Shown here in pieces: positions 43,451-50,350 of a DNA stretch of 64,000 nt. The DNA lies in NCBI RefSeq assembly GCF_005502275.1, contig NZ_SWLZ01000020.1, positions 1-64,000 of the forward strand. Direction: 5' to 3'. Origin of the DNA: Robertmurraya siralis (lineage in GTDB: Bacteria > Bacillota > Bacilli > Bacillales > Cytobacillaceae). The number at the start of each line of letters is the position of its first letter. The first letter of the stretch is position 1. Both the position numbers and the translations under genes were made by a program. The notes under the pieces are model-generated. The model was not told the origin of the DNA and made no database searches. It saw only the letters and a program-made list of their open reading frames with translations.

Positions 43451-44062
43451 TTGAAGTTAAAATCATTAATGACATTTATTGCGTTAATTCTACTTACTAG
43501 CATCATTGTGCCTTCTGTTTCTGCATATACTGTTTCAGAAGATGTTTACAATTCAGAAGAGGGATTAGAGTTATATTATTCACAATTTGATGATGGGGAA
43601 GAAGAAAAGTTATTAGATAGTAAAAGTGAAGACATAATTCAACCAGAGTGTATAGCTTGTATAGCTCAGCCACCAAAATTATCACTTGTAAGTACAACTC
43701 GTCAGAACAATGTTTTTGTAGCAGGAAAAACTAACTGGGTATATACTGCGGATGCAAAAACAATCCAATACGGAACTACAATAACAAAGACCTTGACGTT
43801 TTCAAGTGGAGTTACTGCAGATATAAGAGAAAAGGCAAAATCACAATTTAATTTAACCGTTTCTGTATCACGAAGTTATTCTGCCAATTATACTTTTAGC
43901 ATCGATAAAAGCAAGGGAAGTAGAGCTAGAGTAGCTCAATATGCAGATCAGTATAACAAGAGAATCAAAATAACTAAGGAATACTTAGGTAGAGATCCTG
44001 AAATTTCCTACACTAATGCTTACGAGCCTATAACAACCATCTTAGGTCTTCAATATCAATAA
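43451..44062 (+). CDS. secreted protein of unknown family, beta-rich
   Basis: A 203-residue protein starting at TTG (GAGAGGAG 9 bases upstream). It has a clear signal peptide (basic KLKS, hydrophobic core to about residue 23, cleavage near VSA-YT), an acidic low-complexity segment (26-65), and a C-x2-C pair (PECIACIAQ). Next comes a long alternating polar/hydrophobic stretch (about 105-160: TITKTLTFSSGVTADIREKA then FNLTVSVSRSYSANYTFSI). This looks like an amphipathic beta-hairpin between strands, as in aerolysin-type pore formers, but the resemblance is only in pattern and I do not recognise the family. Low GC compared with neighbours suggests acquired DNA. Confidence 0.75.
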   Translation: MKLKSLMTFIALILLTSIIVPSVSAYTVSEDVYNSEEGLELYYSQFDDGEEEKLLDSKSEDIIQPECIACIAQPPKLSLVSTTRQNNVFVAGKTNWVYTADAKTIQYGTTITKTLTFSSGVTADIREKAKSQFNLTVSVSRSYSANYTFSIDKSKGSRARVAQYADQYNKRIKITKEYLGRDPEISYTNAYEPITTILGLQYQ

Positions 44063-44144
44063 CTTAATAGATTGACTCTAAAATAATTTTGTTCTTGACC
44101 TCTACTTTTATAGTAAAAGACAAAATAGCAAGGTGATTAATGAA

Positions 44145-44939
44145 ATGAAAAAAATATCGATTATAACTATTTTATGCCTCATATTTATTAGCATCTTTAT
44201 ATATTATTATATAACTAATCGTGATAACGAAGAGTTATATCTTGGTGAGTGGGATGGTGTTTTATATACGGTTCCGGAAAATCAACTTATTATTAATTTG
44301 ATAGGGATAAGTGGGCATTCGATTAAAGAACTTCAAGAGAATATATTGTCAATAGACTTTAAAAATACCGAACAGCTAGAGATTAATAGTTTTAACATAA
44401 CAACTTCAAATGAAAAATTTCAAGGAAAAAAAATCTTTACTATTGAAGTGGATTGCTCCATTAACGAAAATACAGAAGAAATTATTAACGAAGTGATTAT
44501 TTCTTACAATAATGGTAAAACAAAAAATTATGACATAGGTAGACTTAAAGTTATTTCTCTTGAAAGGAATGATTTACTAACTCAAAGCGATGTACATTTT
44601 CTTAGTTTTGATACCTCTGATGTATATAGAAATAGCATCAAAAATAATTCCGAATCAGATATCATCCTTAAAGATCTCCAAATTGAAAATCATCACTTAG
44701 AATTTACGAATATAACTGTAAATGGAAAACCATTTAAGGAAGATATAACTATCCACCCCAATGAAGAGATCACTATCGAATCAGAAATGTCTTCTAAAAG
44801 CAATCAATTATTATATATAGTTTCGCCAAAATATATATATGAAGTGGATACAGTTGAATATAACAGTTATCTAGATCCCTCTGTAGTTAACGTTCTCGAA
44901 TTAAAAGAAGAGCAACTCAACCATATGTTATCTAAATAA
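44145..44939 (+). CDS. membrane-anchored extracytoplasmic protein, unknown
   Basis: A 264-residue protein with one N-terminal hydrophobic segment (about 5-25, IITILCLIFISIFIYYYI) acting as uncleaved signal or anchor. It is followed by an outside domain rich in Asn, Ile and Glu with beta-sandwich-like periodicity. No cysteine lipobox. The ATG at 44145 follows AGGTGA by 8 bases; a GTG at 44133 is possible. It lies 80 bases after the secreted protein gene in the same orientation and similarly AT-rich, so the two may be expressed and act together. No homology recognised. Confidence 0.72.
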   Translation: MKKISIITILCLIFISIFIYYYITNRDNEELYLGEWDGVLYTVPENQLIINLIGISGHSIKELQENILSIDFKNTEQLEINSFNITTSNEKFQGKKIFTIEVDCSINENTEEIINEVIISYNNGKTKNYDIGRLKVISLERNDLLTQSDVHFLSFDTSDVYRNSIKNNSESDIILKDLQIENHHLEFTNITVNGKPFKEDITIHPNEEITIESEMSSKSNQLLYIVSPKYIYEVDTVEYNSYLDPSVVNVLELKEEQLNHMLSK

Positions 44940-45738
44940 GCGTCACCTAATTATAGGGAATATTTCAAAAAACCGGTATTAAATTACGATGATATGCCCT
45001 TACGGTAGACAGATTTTTTAAAAAAATTCATTTGTCTCATGAGAAGCTTCTTTTTTCACATCAGTTTAAGTATAAAAATCGTAGACATAAAACGCTAGAC
45101 TATAGATGAATACATAATTTCTATGGTCTTGAAAAATCCCGAAACGACTTAATGGCCTTAGTTCCAAGAATATTGAACTAAGGCCATTTAGCTTTGGTGT
45201 ATTACTATATGGAAAAGGGAAAGTCTGGGCAGACGGTTAATATGCTAACAACCGAAATATTGCCCAAGGAACCGGTTAATTTGGATTTTAGCGAGGAATA
45301 AGAGCTCACTTACATGAACTCATAGGCAAGCTGAAAAGGAACACCGTTGCAACTTGGAGTTCTTTTTCAATATGAGCAACTTTTCCCCAAAAAAACACTA
45401 CATCCATACTAGGGGTAGTACCAGCGAAGCTAACATTACCCGAAATAAGGAAATGTCAAGGTAATAATAAGTCACTTAAATTAAATACTTCCAACACACA
45501 TACCCCGTCCTGTTGTGGCTGGTAAAATAAAGTTTTATTCAACAATCGCGCTTGATTGCTGAAGATTGCTCTTAGACTAAAGCACCTATTCACTAACTCA
45601 CTACATAATAAAGCCATCTTAGATACTTAGCTGTTTCTGTAAACAGCACCAGTTCTTTTCCTCAACTCGGGACAAGAAACTTATACTGTTTAAACCAAGT
45701 TTAAAAGATGGCTCTTGATAATCATATAAAAATATCAC
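44940..45738. other. gene-free stretch with hairpins
   Basis: About 800 bases without a convincing gene on either strand. It holds a strong hairpin (45151-45189) and a second weaker one around 45335-45368 (AAAAGGAAC / GTTCTTTTT). Short frames, such as a 30-codon one beginning near 45209, lack ribosome sites or similarity. The patchwork of hairpins suggests decayed accessory DNA. Confidence 0.5.
45151..45189. terminator. strong bidirectional hairpin
   Basis: AATGGCCTTAGTTC / GAACTAAGGCCATT, a 14-bp perfect stem with a 10-base loop. No adjacent gene ends here, so it may be left from a lost gene. Confidence 0.6.
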
Positions 45739-46305
45739 TTATAATTGACTTGCCATCACCTCGATTTGATCCAGCCAAGCTATACGTGTCGCCTTGTCGG
45801 AGCTCGGTACAGACTCGAAAAAAACATGTTGCAGCACTTCTATGCCGCAGTATTCAAATATACCTGTGTCAGAAGTCAACAATAGTGCATTATCCATGCC
45901 GATGGCCGCATATTGGGCATGCGATTTTCCTTGCGTGTTAAAGATTAAGGCTTTTTTTCCTTTCAGCATTCCCATTTGTTCACCATTCACGTAACGGTAG
46001 GCAAACCCATAAGTAAAGACACGGTCAATATAGCCTTTGACGATTGCAGGCAGTCCTGTCCACCAGATCGGATAGATGAAAATGATGACGTCTGCCCACT
46101 TCAGATAATGATGCTCCTGTTCAATATCCTCGCCGATGCCACCCAAAATTTCACTGCTGCTTGCGACTGGTTGAAACTTCATCGCGTACAAATCGCGTAC
46201 TACATATTCATGTCCCTTTTGGCGAATACCTCGGATGGTAGCTTCCAGAATGGCATGGTTAAAACTTTCTTTTCTTGGATGAGCATACACAATTAAATGG
46301 TTCAT
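45739..46305 (-). CDS. NAD(P)H-dependent flavodoxin-fold oxidoreductase (KefF/MdaB-like)
   Basis: A 188-residue quinone-reductase family protein: N-terminal LIVYAHPRKESFNHAI binding flavin phosphate, IIFIYPIWWTGLPAIVKGY and RVFTYGFAY in the middle (about 75-105), and a KKALIFNTQG strand. Such enzymes reduce quinones or nitro compounds by two electrons using FMN or FAD. The ATG at 46305 has GAGGAG upstream. Two copies of the presumed TetR operator (46347 and 46444) lie ahead of it, so it is the likely enzyme output of the regulator at 46756. Confidence 0.88.
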   Translation of the reverse strand: MNHLIVYAHPRKESFNHAILEATIRGIRQKGHEYVVRDLYAMKFQPVASSSEILGGIGEDIEQEHHYLKWADVIIFIYPIWWTGLPAIVKGYIDRVFTYGFAYRYVNGEQMGMLKGKKALIFNTQGKSHAQYAAIGMDNALLLTSDTGIFEYCGIEVLQHVFFESVPSSDKATRIAWLDQIEVMASQL

Positions 46306-46346
46306 AAGATTAACTCCTCTCAATCTTTCAGTTCTATTTTCAGTAC

Positions 46347-46368
46347 AAAGTTAGTGATTAATTAATTT
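46347..46368. promoter_or_regulatory. TetR-operator-like site D
   Basis: The complement contains ATTAATCACTAACT, 14 bases identical to site A. It lies about 45 bases before the oxidoreductase start codon. Confidence 0.5.
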
Positions 46369-46443
46369 TTATATTATCCAGTAATGTTGAAAAACAATAA
46401 GTTAACCTGCTACTCCTAATAATATAGAGGATTCGCTCATTAA

Positions 46444-46465
46444 TTATTGATTAATCACTAACTAA
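46444..46465. promoter_or_regulatory. TetR-operator-like site A
   Basis: Contains ATTGATTAATCACTAACT, 16 of 18 identical to site B upstream of the tetR gene; part is a dyad (TTAGTGATTAATCA-like on the other strand). Between the 32-residue microprotein and the oxidoreductase. Confidence 0.55.
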
Positions 46466-46475
46466 TATTAATACG

Positions 46476-46574
46476 TTAGTCCCATAACGTAAACAAGACA
46501 ATCACTATAGCTGTAATTCCTAGTCCAATGGACAAAGGGGAAAGAGAAGATTCTTTTTTATTTCCGTTCATCAT
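46476..46574 (-). CDS. 32-residue membrane microprotein
   Basis: A previously uncalled frame with a very strong ribosome site (GAGGAGGTGAGA before ATGATG). It begins MMNGNKKESSLSPLS and continues with one hydrophobic helix (IGLGITAIVIVLFTLWD) to the stop. The positive/polar N terminus and single span suggest an inner-membrane microprotein. It lies between the tetR gene and the oxidoreductase, all on the same strand and flanked by operator-like sites. Possibly a regulator or subunit of a membrane partner; no family recognised. Confidence 0.55.
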   Translation of the reverse strand: MMNGNKKESSLSPLSIGLGITAIVIVLFTLWD

Positions 46575-46611
46575 TCTCACCTCCTCATAAAAAATACTTC
46601 ACAATAACTCT

Positions 46612-46683
46612 TTAACCCCACCAACTAATGATGCAAATAAGAATAATTGTGATAGAAACATAATCAAAACTTTTTAATTTCAT
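46612..46683 (-). CDS. 23-residue membrane microprotein
   Basis: A second uncalled frame with a good ribosome site (GGGGGTGAAAAG before ATG). It starts MKLKSFDYVSITIILICIIS and ends WWG-stop: a short basic start and one membrane span. It sits 38 bases before the 32-residue microprotein gene, with an operator-like site (46705) 22 bases ahead. Two consecutive frames of this kind with strong ribosome sites are unlikely by chance. Function unknown. Confidence 0.5.
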   Translation of the reverse strand: MKLKSFDYVSITIILICIISWWG

Positions 46684-46704
46684 CTTTTCACCCCCATTAA
46701 TTAA

Positions 46705-46726
46705 TTATTAATCAATCAATAACTAT
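46705..46726. promoter_or_regulatory. TetR-operator-like site C
   Basis: ATTAATCAATCAATAACT, a diverged copy of the site A/B motif, placed between the tetR stop codon and the 23-residue microprotein. Confidence 0.4.
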
Positions 46727-46755
46727 TTATTACATAAATAACCAACTTCATTTGA

Positions 46756-47271
46756 TTATTTATTTTTATCAATAAGTTCAGGGAAATCTAAGAAATAGGA
46801 GATATTACATAACATCCCTCTAGCTAGAAAAGTAGTTACTTCTCTTTCGGCATTTTTTATTCCAGCTGAGTTAAACCTTTCTAAAGTGTAACTTCTTATA
46901 CGGGCCAGACCATTCTTTGCAGCTTCCTGTATTGCTTCTTCTGTTACGGAAATTCCAATTACCTGCAAAGCAATTTCATTAGGATGTAATGTAGACAGTT
47001 CTTCATAAGCTTCGATCATCTTGTTAACGAGTTGTTCTGAGCTCGATTCAACATTTTTAAAAGTTTGAATGATTCTATCAAACGCACGATCTAAGGCTGC
47101 AATAAATAGCTCTTCTTTTGTTCTAAAAAATTTAAATACATACGGCTGTGATATTCCCGCTTTTTCTGCTATATGTGCAGTTGTTGTATTATAGTATCCT
47201 TTTATTGCAAATACTTCCAATCCCGCTTCAAGAATATCTTCCTTACGATTTCCCTTTTTAGGTCTTGCCAT
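46756..47271 (-). CDS. TetR/AcrR family transcriptional regulator
   Basis: A 171-residue repressor with an N-terminal HTH (about 10-55: DILEAGLEVFAIKGYYNTTT, then AHIAEKAGISQPYVFKFF) and a helical ligand-binding domain, slightly shorter than the usual 190-200. The HTH closely follows the TetR pattern in which the recognition helix is followed by F/Y-x-F/H-F. A matching operator (site B) lies 28 bases ahead of its start, implying autorepression; others lie ahead of the downstream microproteins and oxidoreductase. Ligand not known, but the oxidoreductase suggests electrophile or quinone sensing. Confidence 0.9.
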   Translation of the reverse strand: MARPKKGNRKEDILEAGLEVFAIKGYYNTTTAHIAEKAGISQPYVFKFFRTKEELFIAALDRAFDRIIQTFKNVESSSEQLVNKMIEAYEELSTLHPNEIALQVIGISVTEEAIQEAAKNGLARIRSYTLERFNSAGIKNAEREVTTFLARGMLCNISYFLDFPELIDKNK

Positions 47272-47298
47272 ATTTTACACCCATTCATTTATGTTTAT

Positions 47299-47320
47299 TT
47301 ATTGATTAATTACAAACTAA
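47299..47320. promoter_or_regulatory. TetR-operator-like site B
   Basis: ATTGATTAATTACAAACT upstream of the tetR start codon, matching site A at 16 of 18 positions. Confidence 0.55.
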
Positions 47321-47335
47321 ATATAATACAATTTA

Positions 47336-47678
47336 ACCCTTAATACAAGCACAATGACTATTTTTTAAGAGTTGTAAAAATACCAGTTTTGCAAAGACTA
47401 AAAATATGTTCTGTTAAGTTTAATTCGTTAGGAGTTGATACTTTTACCCCACCTTATTTTTTAAGTGAAATAAAATAATACAAAATCGTAAGAGCCAAAC
47501 AATTGATACTAATTAGTTTGGCTCTTTTGATTGCTAAAATCATATATGTCATCCAGTTTCATGTAGTTTAGCTATGCTATTTTCTGGAAAGTATATACTT
47601 ATCTGATAAGATCCGTTTATTTTTTGCTGCGCCCTTTAAAGTATGGTCCTTCTTTGTATGATGAAATGACGATGTCGC
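47336..47678. other. intergenic region between tetR and yvlD
   Basis: No gene. It holds a strong terminator (47490-47528) and AT-rich sequence; nothing else stands out. Confidence 0.6.
47490..47528. terminator. terminator between yvlD and tetR
   Basis: AAGAGCCAAAC / GTTTGGCTCTT with a 16-base loop followed by TT. Confidence 0.8.
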
Positions 47679-48041
47679 TCAGTTTCTTGTTTTCTTCTTA
47701 TCATAAATAACATTTTGAATCACGAGATTAATAATCGACATGATTGCTGAAATGAGAATGGCCATTCCCAGTCCATTTATTTGAAATGCCTCACCCATGA
47801 GTGCCTCTGTTATAAGGAGCGTTACCCCATTGATGACAAACAAAAATAAACCAAGGGTGATAATCGTAATAGGCAAAGTTAAAATGATTAAAATGGGCTT
47901 CACCAAAATATTAAGAATGGCGAGCATAAAGCTGGCGCCAATGGCCGCACCAATACTTTCAATATAGAAGGAATTCTCAAAATAACCTGCCAAGGCAATA
48001 AATAAGACCGCATTAATTAAAATTCCAATAATCCATCTCAT
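47679..48041 (-). CDS. yvlD: YvlD, phage-holin-superfamily-IV membrane protein
   Basis: A 120-residue protein with four hydrophobic segments (about 3-20, 25-48, 55-78 and 88-110) and the conserved NILVKPILIILTLPITIITLG (quoted in part), typical of YvlD/phage holin superfamily IV members. ATG at 48041 with AAAGGA upstream. Follows yvlB after 48 bases; in B. subtilis yvlABCD belongs to the SigW cell-envelope-stress regulon. A yvlC (PspC-type) gene is not present between yvlB and yvlD here. Confidence 0.88.
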   Translation of the reverse strand: MRWIIGILINAVLFIALAGYFENSFYIESIGAAIGASFMLAILNILVKPILIILTLPITIITLGLFLFVINGVTLLITEALMGEAFQINGLGMAILISAIMSIINLVIQNVIYDKKKTRN

Positions 48042-48089
48042 ATTCAACATCCTTTAAGCGCTATTTCAGTTCTCTAGAGGACTATTCTA

Positions 48090-49196
48090 TTACTTTAGTC
48101 GCTTGATTGTCACCGATCCTGTTTTCGTATCCGCATCGATTCTCATTATGTGACCATGGTGGCTGCTAGGCTGGAAACGAAGTTGTTTTTGAACGACTTC
48201 ATTTTTTTCCTCGGTAACTTGAATGCCTGTGTAATCAATATTGAAGTTGCCGAGATTGGTTTTTAGCTCTCCAGCAATAGCGGCATGCTCAGGTACAAAC
48301 AACTTGATACCGCCTGTCGTCACCTTTGCCTCGATCCGTTCACAACTTGGTTCGGTAACAGTACAATCGATATTGCCGTTAAAGGATTGCAGTTCTACCT
48401 TTTTGAAGCTGCCATCCAATTTAATCGCTCCATTAATCGTCTCTGCCTCTAGGTCATCTATTTTACCATTAAGAACTTCAATTTGCCCGTTTGCTGTTTC
48501 TGCATCGACATACTTGCTCTCTATGTTAGACATATTAATTTTTCCATTCGCTGTTTTTACATTATATTTTTCTACTTGCAAGTTTTCACTAATGATTGAA
48601 CCATTAAACATTCTCACTTTAATATTTTCATACTGCGCTTTTGGAATGTAGAGTGTGGCATGGATCTTCATCCATTTTTGCTGTGAAGCAAACCGCAGTT
48701 TTTGTCCTTCAATTGCAAAAATGACGTCTTTTAAAAACGTATTTCTCGCTTCATCCTGGGACTCGACTCGATAGACCTTTGCCTCACATTCAACGCGAAC
48801 ATCCTGTTGTTCCCATGGCACAATCTTCACAGAACCATTGGCCAAATCGACGTCCATCTCTCTTAAATATACATCCCCTTGTTGAAAAATATGAGAAATA
48901 TCAACTGATTGGCCGAAATTCAAATCTAAATCAAAATCCTTGATTTTTTGAATAGCTGTGTCGACAAACTCAAAAATTTTATCCTTAGTCGATTGATGCT
49001 TTTGGCTTTGAAAAGAATCATCCTTTTTCGCTTCTTCAAACTTTACAGCTGTTGACAATTCCCCAAAAAGCTGTTCTGCTTTATTTTTCTTAGTGCTTTC
49101 CGCGTCCTCCAGCCCTTCCAACAAAATCAAAGCCTCATCTACCGTTAGCTTTCCTTCTTGCACCATGTTCAAAATTCGCTTTCGTTCTTCTTGCAT
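48090..49196 (-). CDS. yvlB: YvlB, DUF4097 protein
   Basis: A 368-residue protein with an N-terminal helical SHOCT-like segment (QEERKRILNMVQEGKLTVDE, about 1-30) and a C-terminal DUF4097 right-handed beta-helix of stacked strands (about 110-350: repeats such as GKINMSNIESKYVDAETANG). No signal peptide or membrane segment. It is the YvlB orthologue; in B. subtilis the yvl operon responds to envelope stress. ATG at 49196 with AGGAGG 8 bases upstream. Molecular function unknown. Confidence 0.9.
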   Translation of the reverse strand: MQEERKRILNMVQEGKLTVDEALILLEGLEDAESTKKNKAEQLFGELSTAVKFEEAKKDDSFQSQKHQSTKDKIFEFVDTAIQKIKDFDLDLNFGQSVDISHIFQQGDVYLREMDVDLANGSVKIVPWEQQDVRVECEAKVYRVESQDEARNTFLKDVIFAIEGQKLRFASQQKWMKIHATLYIPKAQYENIKVRMFNGSIISENLQVEKYNVKTANGKINMSNIESKYVDAETANGQIEVLNGKIDDLEAETINGAIKLDGSFKKVELQSFNGNIDCTVTEPSCERIEAKVTTGGIKLFVPEHAAIAGELKTNLGNFNIDYTGIQVTEEKNEVVQKQLRFQPSSHHGHIMRIDADTKTGSVTIKRLK

Positions 49197-49230
49197 CACG
49201 TAGCCCTCCTAAAAAATGTTTAACTGCTTT

Positions 49231-49404
49231 TTACAAAATATCCTTCACAAAACCCCTAATAAGTATGACCACGCCTACTATTGCTCTAAAACCAATGAAG
49301 AAAAATATTTCTGCATGGCCTTTCAGAGCAAAAAAAGCGGAATGGAGCTTAGATATAAATTCCTTCTTTGCTTCGTTAGGGCGGTGAATCACTAAATAAC
49401 ACAC
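49231..49404 (-). CDS. possible 57-residue small membrane protein upstream of yvlB
   Basis: An open frame between the ECF-type promoter and yvlB. From a GTG at 49404 it reads about CYLVIHRPNEAKKEFISK, then LHSAFFALKGHAEIF and a hydrophobic FFIGFRAIVGVVILI before ending VKDIL. It occupies the place of yvlA in the B. subtilis operon and has one membrane segment. There is no good ribosome site, so it may be a decayed gene. Confidence 0.28.
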   Translation of the reverse strand: MCYLVIHRPNEAKKEFISKLHSAFFALKGHAEIFFFIGFRAIVGVVILIRGFVKDIL

Positions 49405-49456
49405 AAGCTGATAATAATTGGTTCGACTTCAGCTTTAGCAACTCCTTCTTTTATTT

Positions 49457-49483
49457 TACGTTAGGACAAGAATGAAGGTTTCA
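49457..49483 (-). promoter_or_regulatory. ECF-sigma (SigW-type) promoter for the yvl operon
   Basis: TGAAAC (49483-49478), 17 nt, CGTA (49460-49457) on the minus strand, about 260 bases before yvlB. It matches the -35 TGAAAC and -10 CGTA of SigW-class promoters, with one base longer spacing than the usual 16. Confidence 0.5.
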
Positions 49484-49601
49484 TTTTTTAACTCAAGGTG
49501 CCAGAGGCAATTCGTTCATTGTCGGATTTTTCACGGAATTGAAAGGGAAATACTGTTCTTGGAATTTAAGGTTTTTTGCAGATTTCCTTTACAAGAAATA
49601 T

Positions 49602-49623
49602 AAAAAACCTGCAAGACTGCAGG
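49602..49623 (-). terminator. malR terminator
   Basis: Minus strand CCTGCA-GTCT-TGCAGG followed by TTTTTTA, about 17 bases past the stop. End of the dicarboxylate module. Confidence 0.8.
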
Positions 49624-49639
49624 CTAAAGCATACTTCAT

Positions 49640-50350
49640 TTATAAATAATCAGATATCGCTATGCTGTTTTGTTCATTTAAAATATACTGGCTAATTGGA
49701 CGACCAATAGTGCCATATGACACCCTTGTCTCTAATACGCCTATCTCTTCAAGAAAATTTAAATATTTTCTAATGGATACTCTTGAAATGCCTGTACTTT
49801 TGGCAATATCGTTCGTTGAAAATTCATTTTCTCCAATTGCTTTCAATTCTGCCCAAATGAGATTAAGCGTATGCTTTGTCAATCCCTTCGGTAGCTCATG
49901 TGTCGGTTGCATTCTTTCTTTCTGTAACAGCCTCTCATCTAATTCCTGTTGATTAATCTGATGAGGATGAAACTCTAAAAATTCAAGCTTTTGTTTATAT
50001 GAAAGAAGCGCTTCTTTCAATCTAGCAAATGTAAATGGCTTTATTAAATAATCAATGGTGCCGAATCTTAATGCACTTTGAATCGTTTCAATATCAGAAG
50101 CGGCCGTGATCAAAATAACATCCACACTCAATCCTAACTCCCTAATATATGACAAAAGGGTAAGTCCATTGTCCCCAGGCATAAATACATCTAATAATAT
50201 TAAATCTATCTTATCCGTTTTTAACACTTCTTTCCCATCATCGACAGACTGAACAACTTTAAGTACTTGAAAACCGTCAACACTTTCCACATAGCGCCTA
50301 TTTAGCTCAGCTACCATCGGATCATCTTCAACAATCAACACTTGTATCAT
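49640..50350 (-). CDS. malR: response regulator, CitB/MalR family
   Basis: Two-component response regulator. Of 236 residues, the receiver (about 1-118) has VEDDPMV, phosphorylation site Asp54 (ILLDVFMPGDNG), Thr near 82 (ILITAAS) and Lys104 (DYLIKPF). The C-terminal winged HTH (about 160-225) contains NDIAKSTGISRVSIRKYLN, characteristic of the CitB/DcuR group. Starts inside the end of the kinase gene (4-base overlap). Length and partner match B. subtilis MalR (YufM), which activates malate transport genes. Likely targets here are the transporter and fumarate genes just upstream. Confidence 0.87.
   Translation of the reverse strand: MIQVLIVEDDPMVAELNRRYVESVDGFQVLKVVQSVDDGKEVLKTDKIDLILLDVFMPGDNGLTLLSYIRELGLSVDVILITAASDIETIQSALRFGTIDYLIKPFTFARLKEALLSYKQKLEFLEFHPHQINQQELDERLLQKERMQPTHELPKGLTKHTLNLIWAELKAIGENEFSTNDIAKSTGISRVSIRKYLNFLEEIGVLETRVSYGTIGRPISQYILNEQNSIAISDYL

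Noticed and set aside
44940-45738. Insertion-sequence remnant
   Set aside because: Several hairpins and broken frames are suggestive, but no transposase motif or paired terminal repeats could be recognised.
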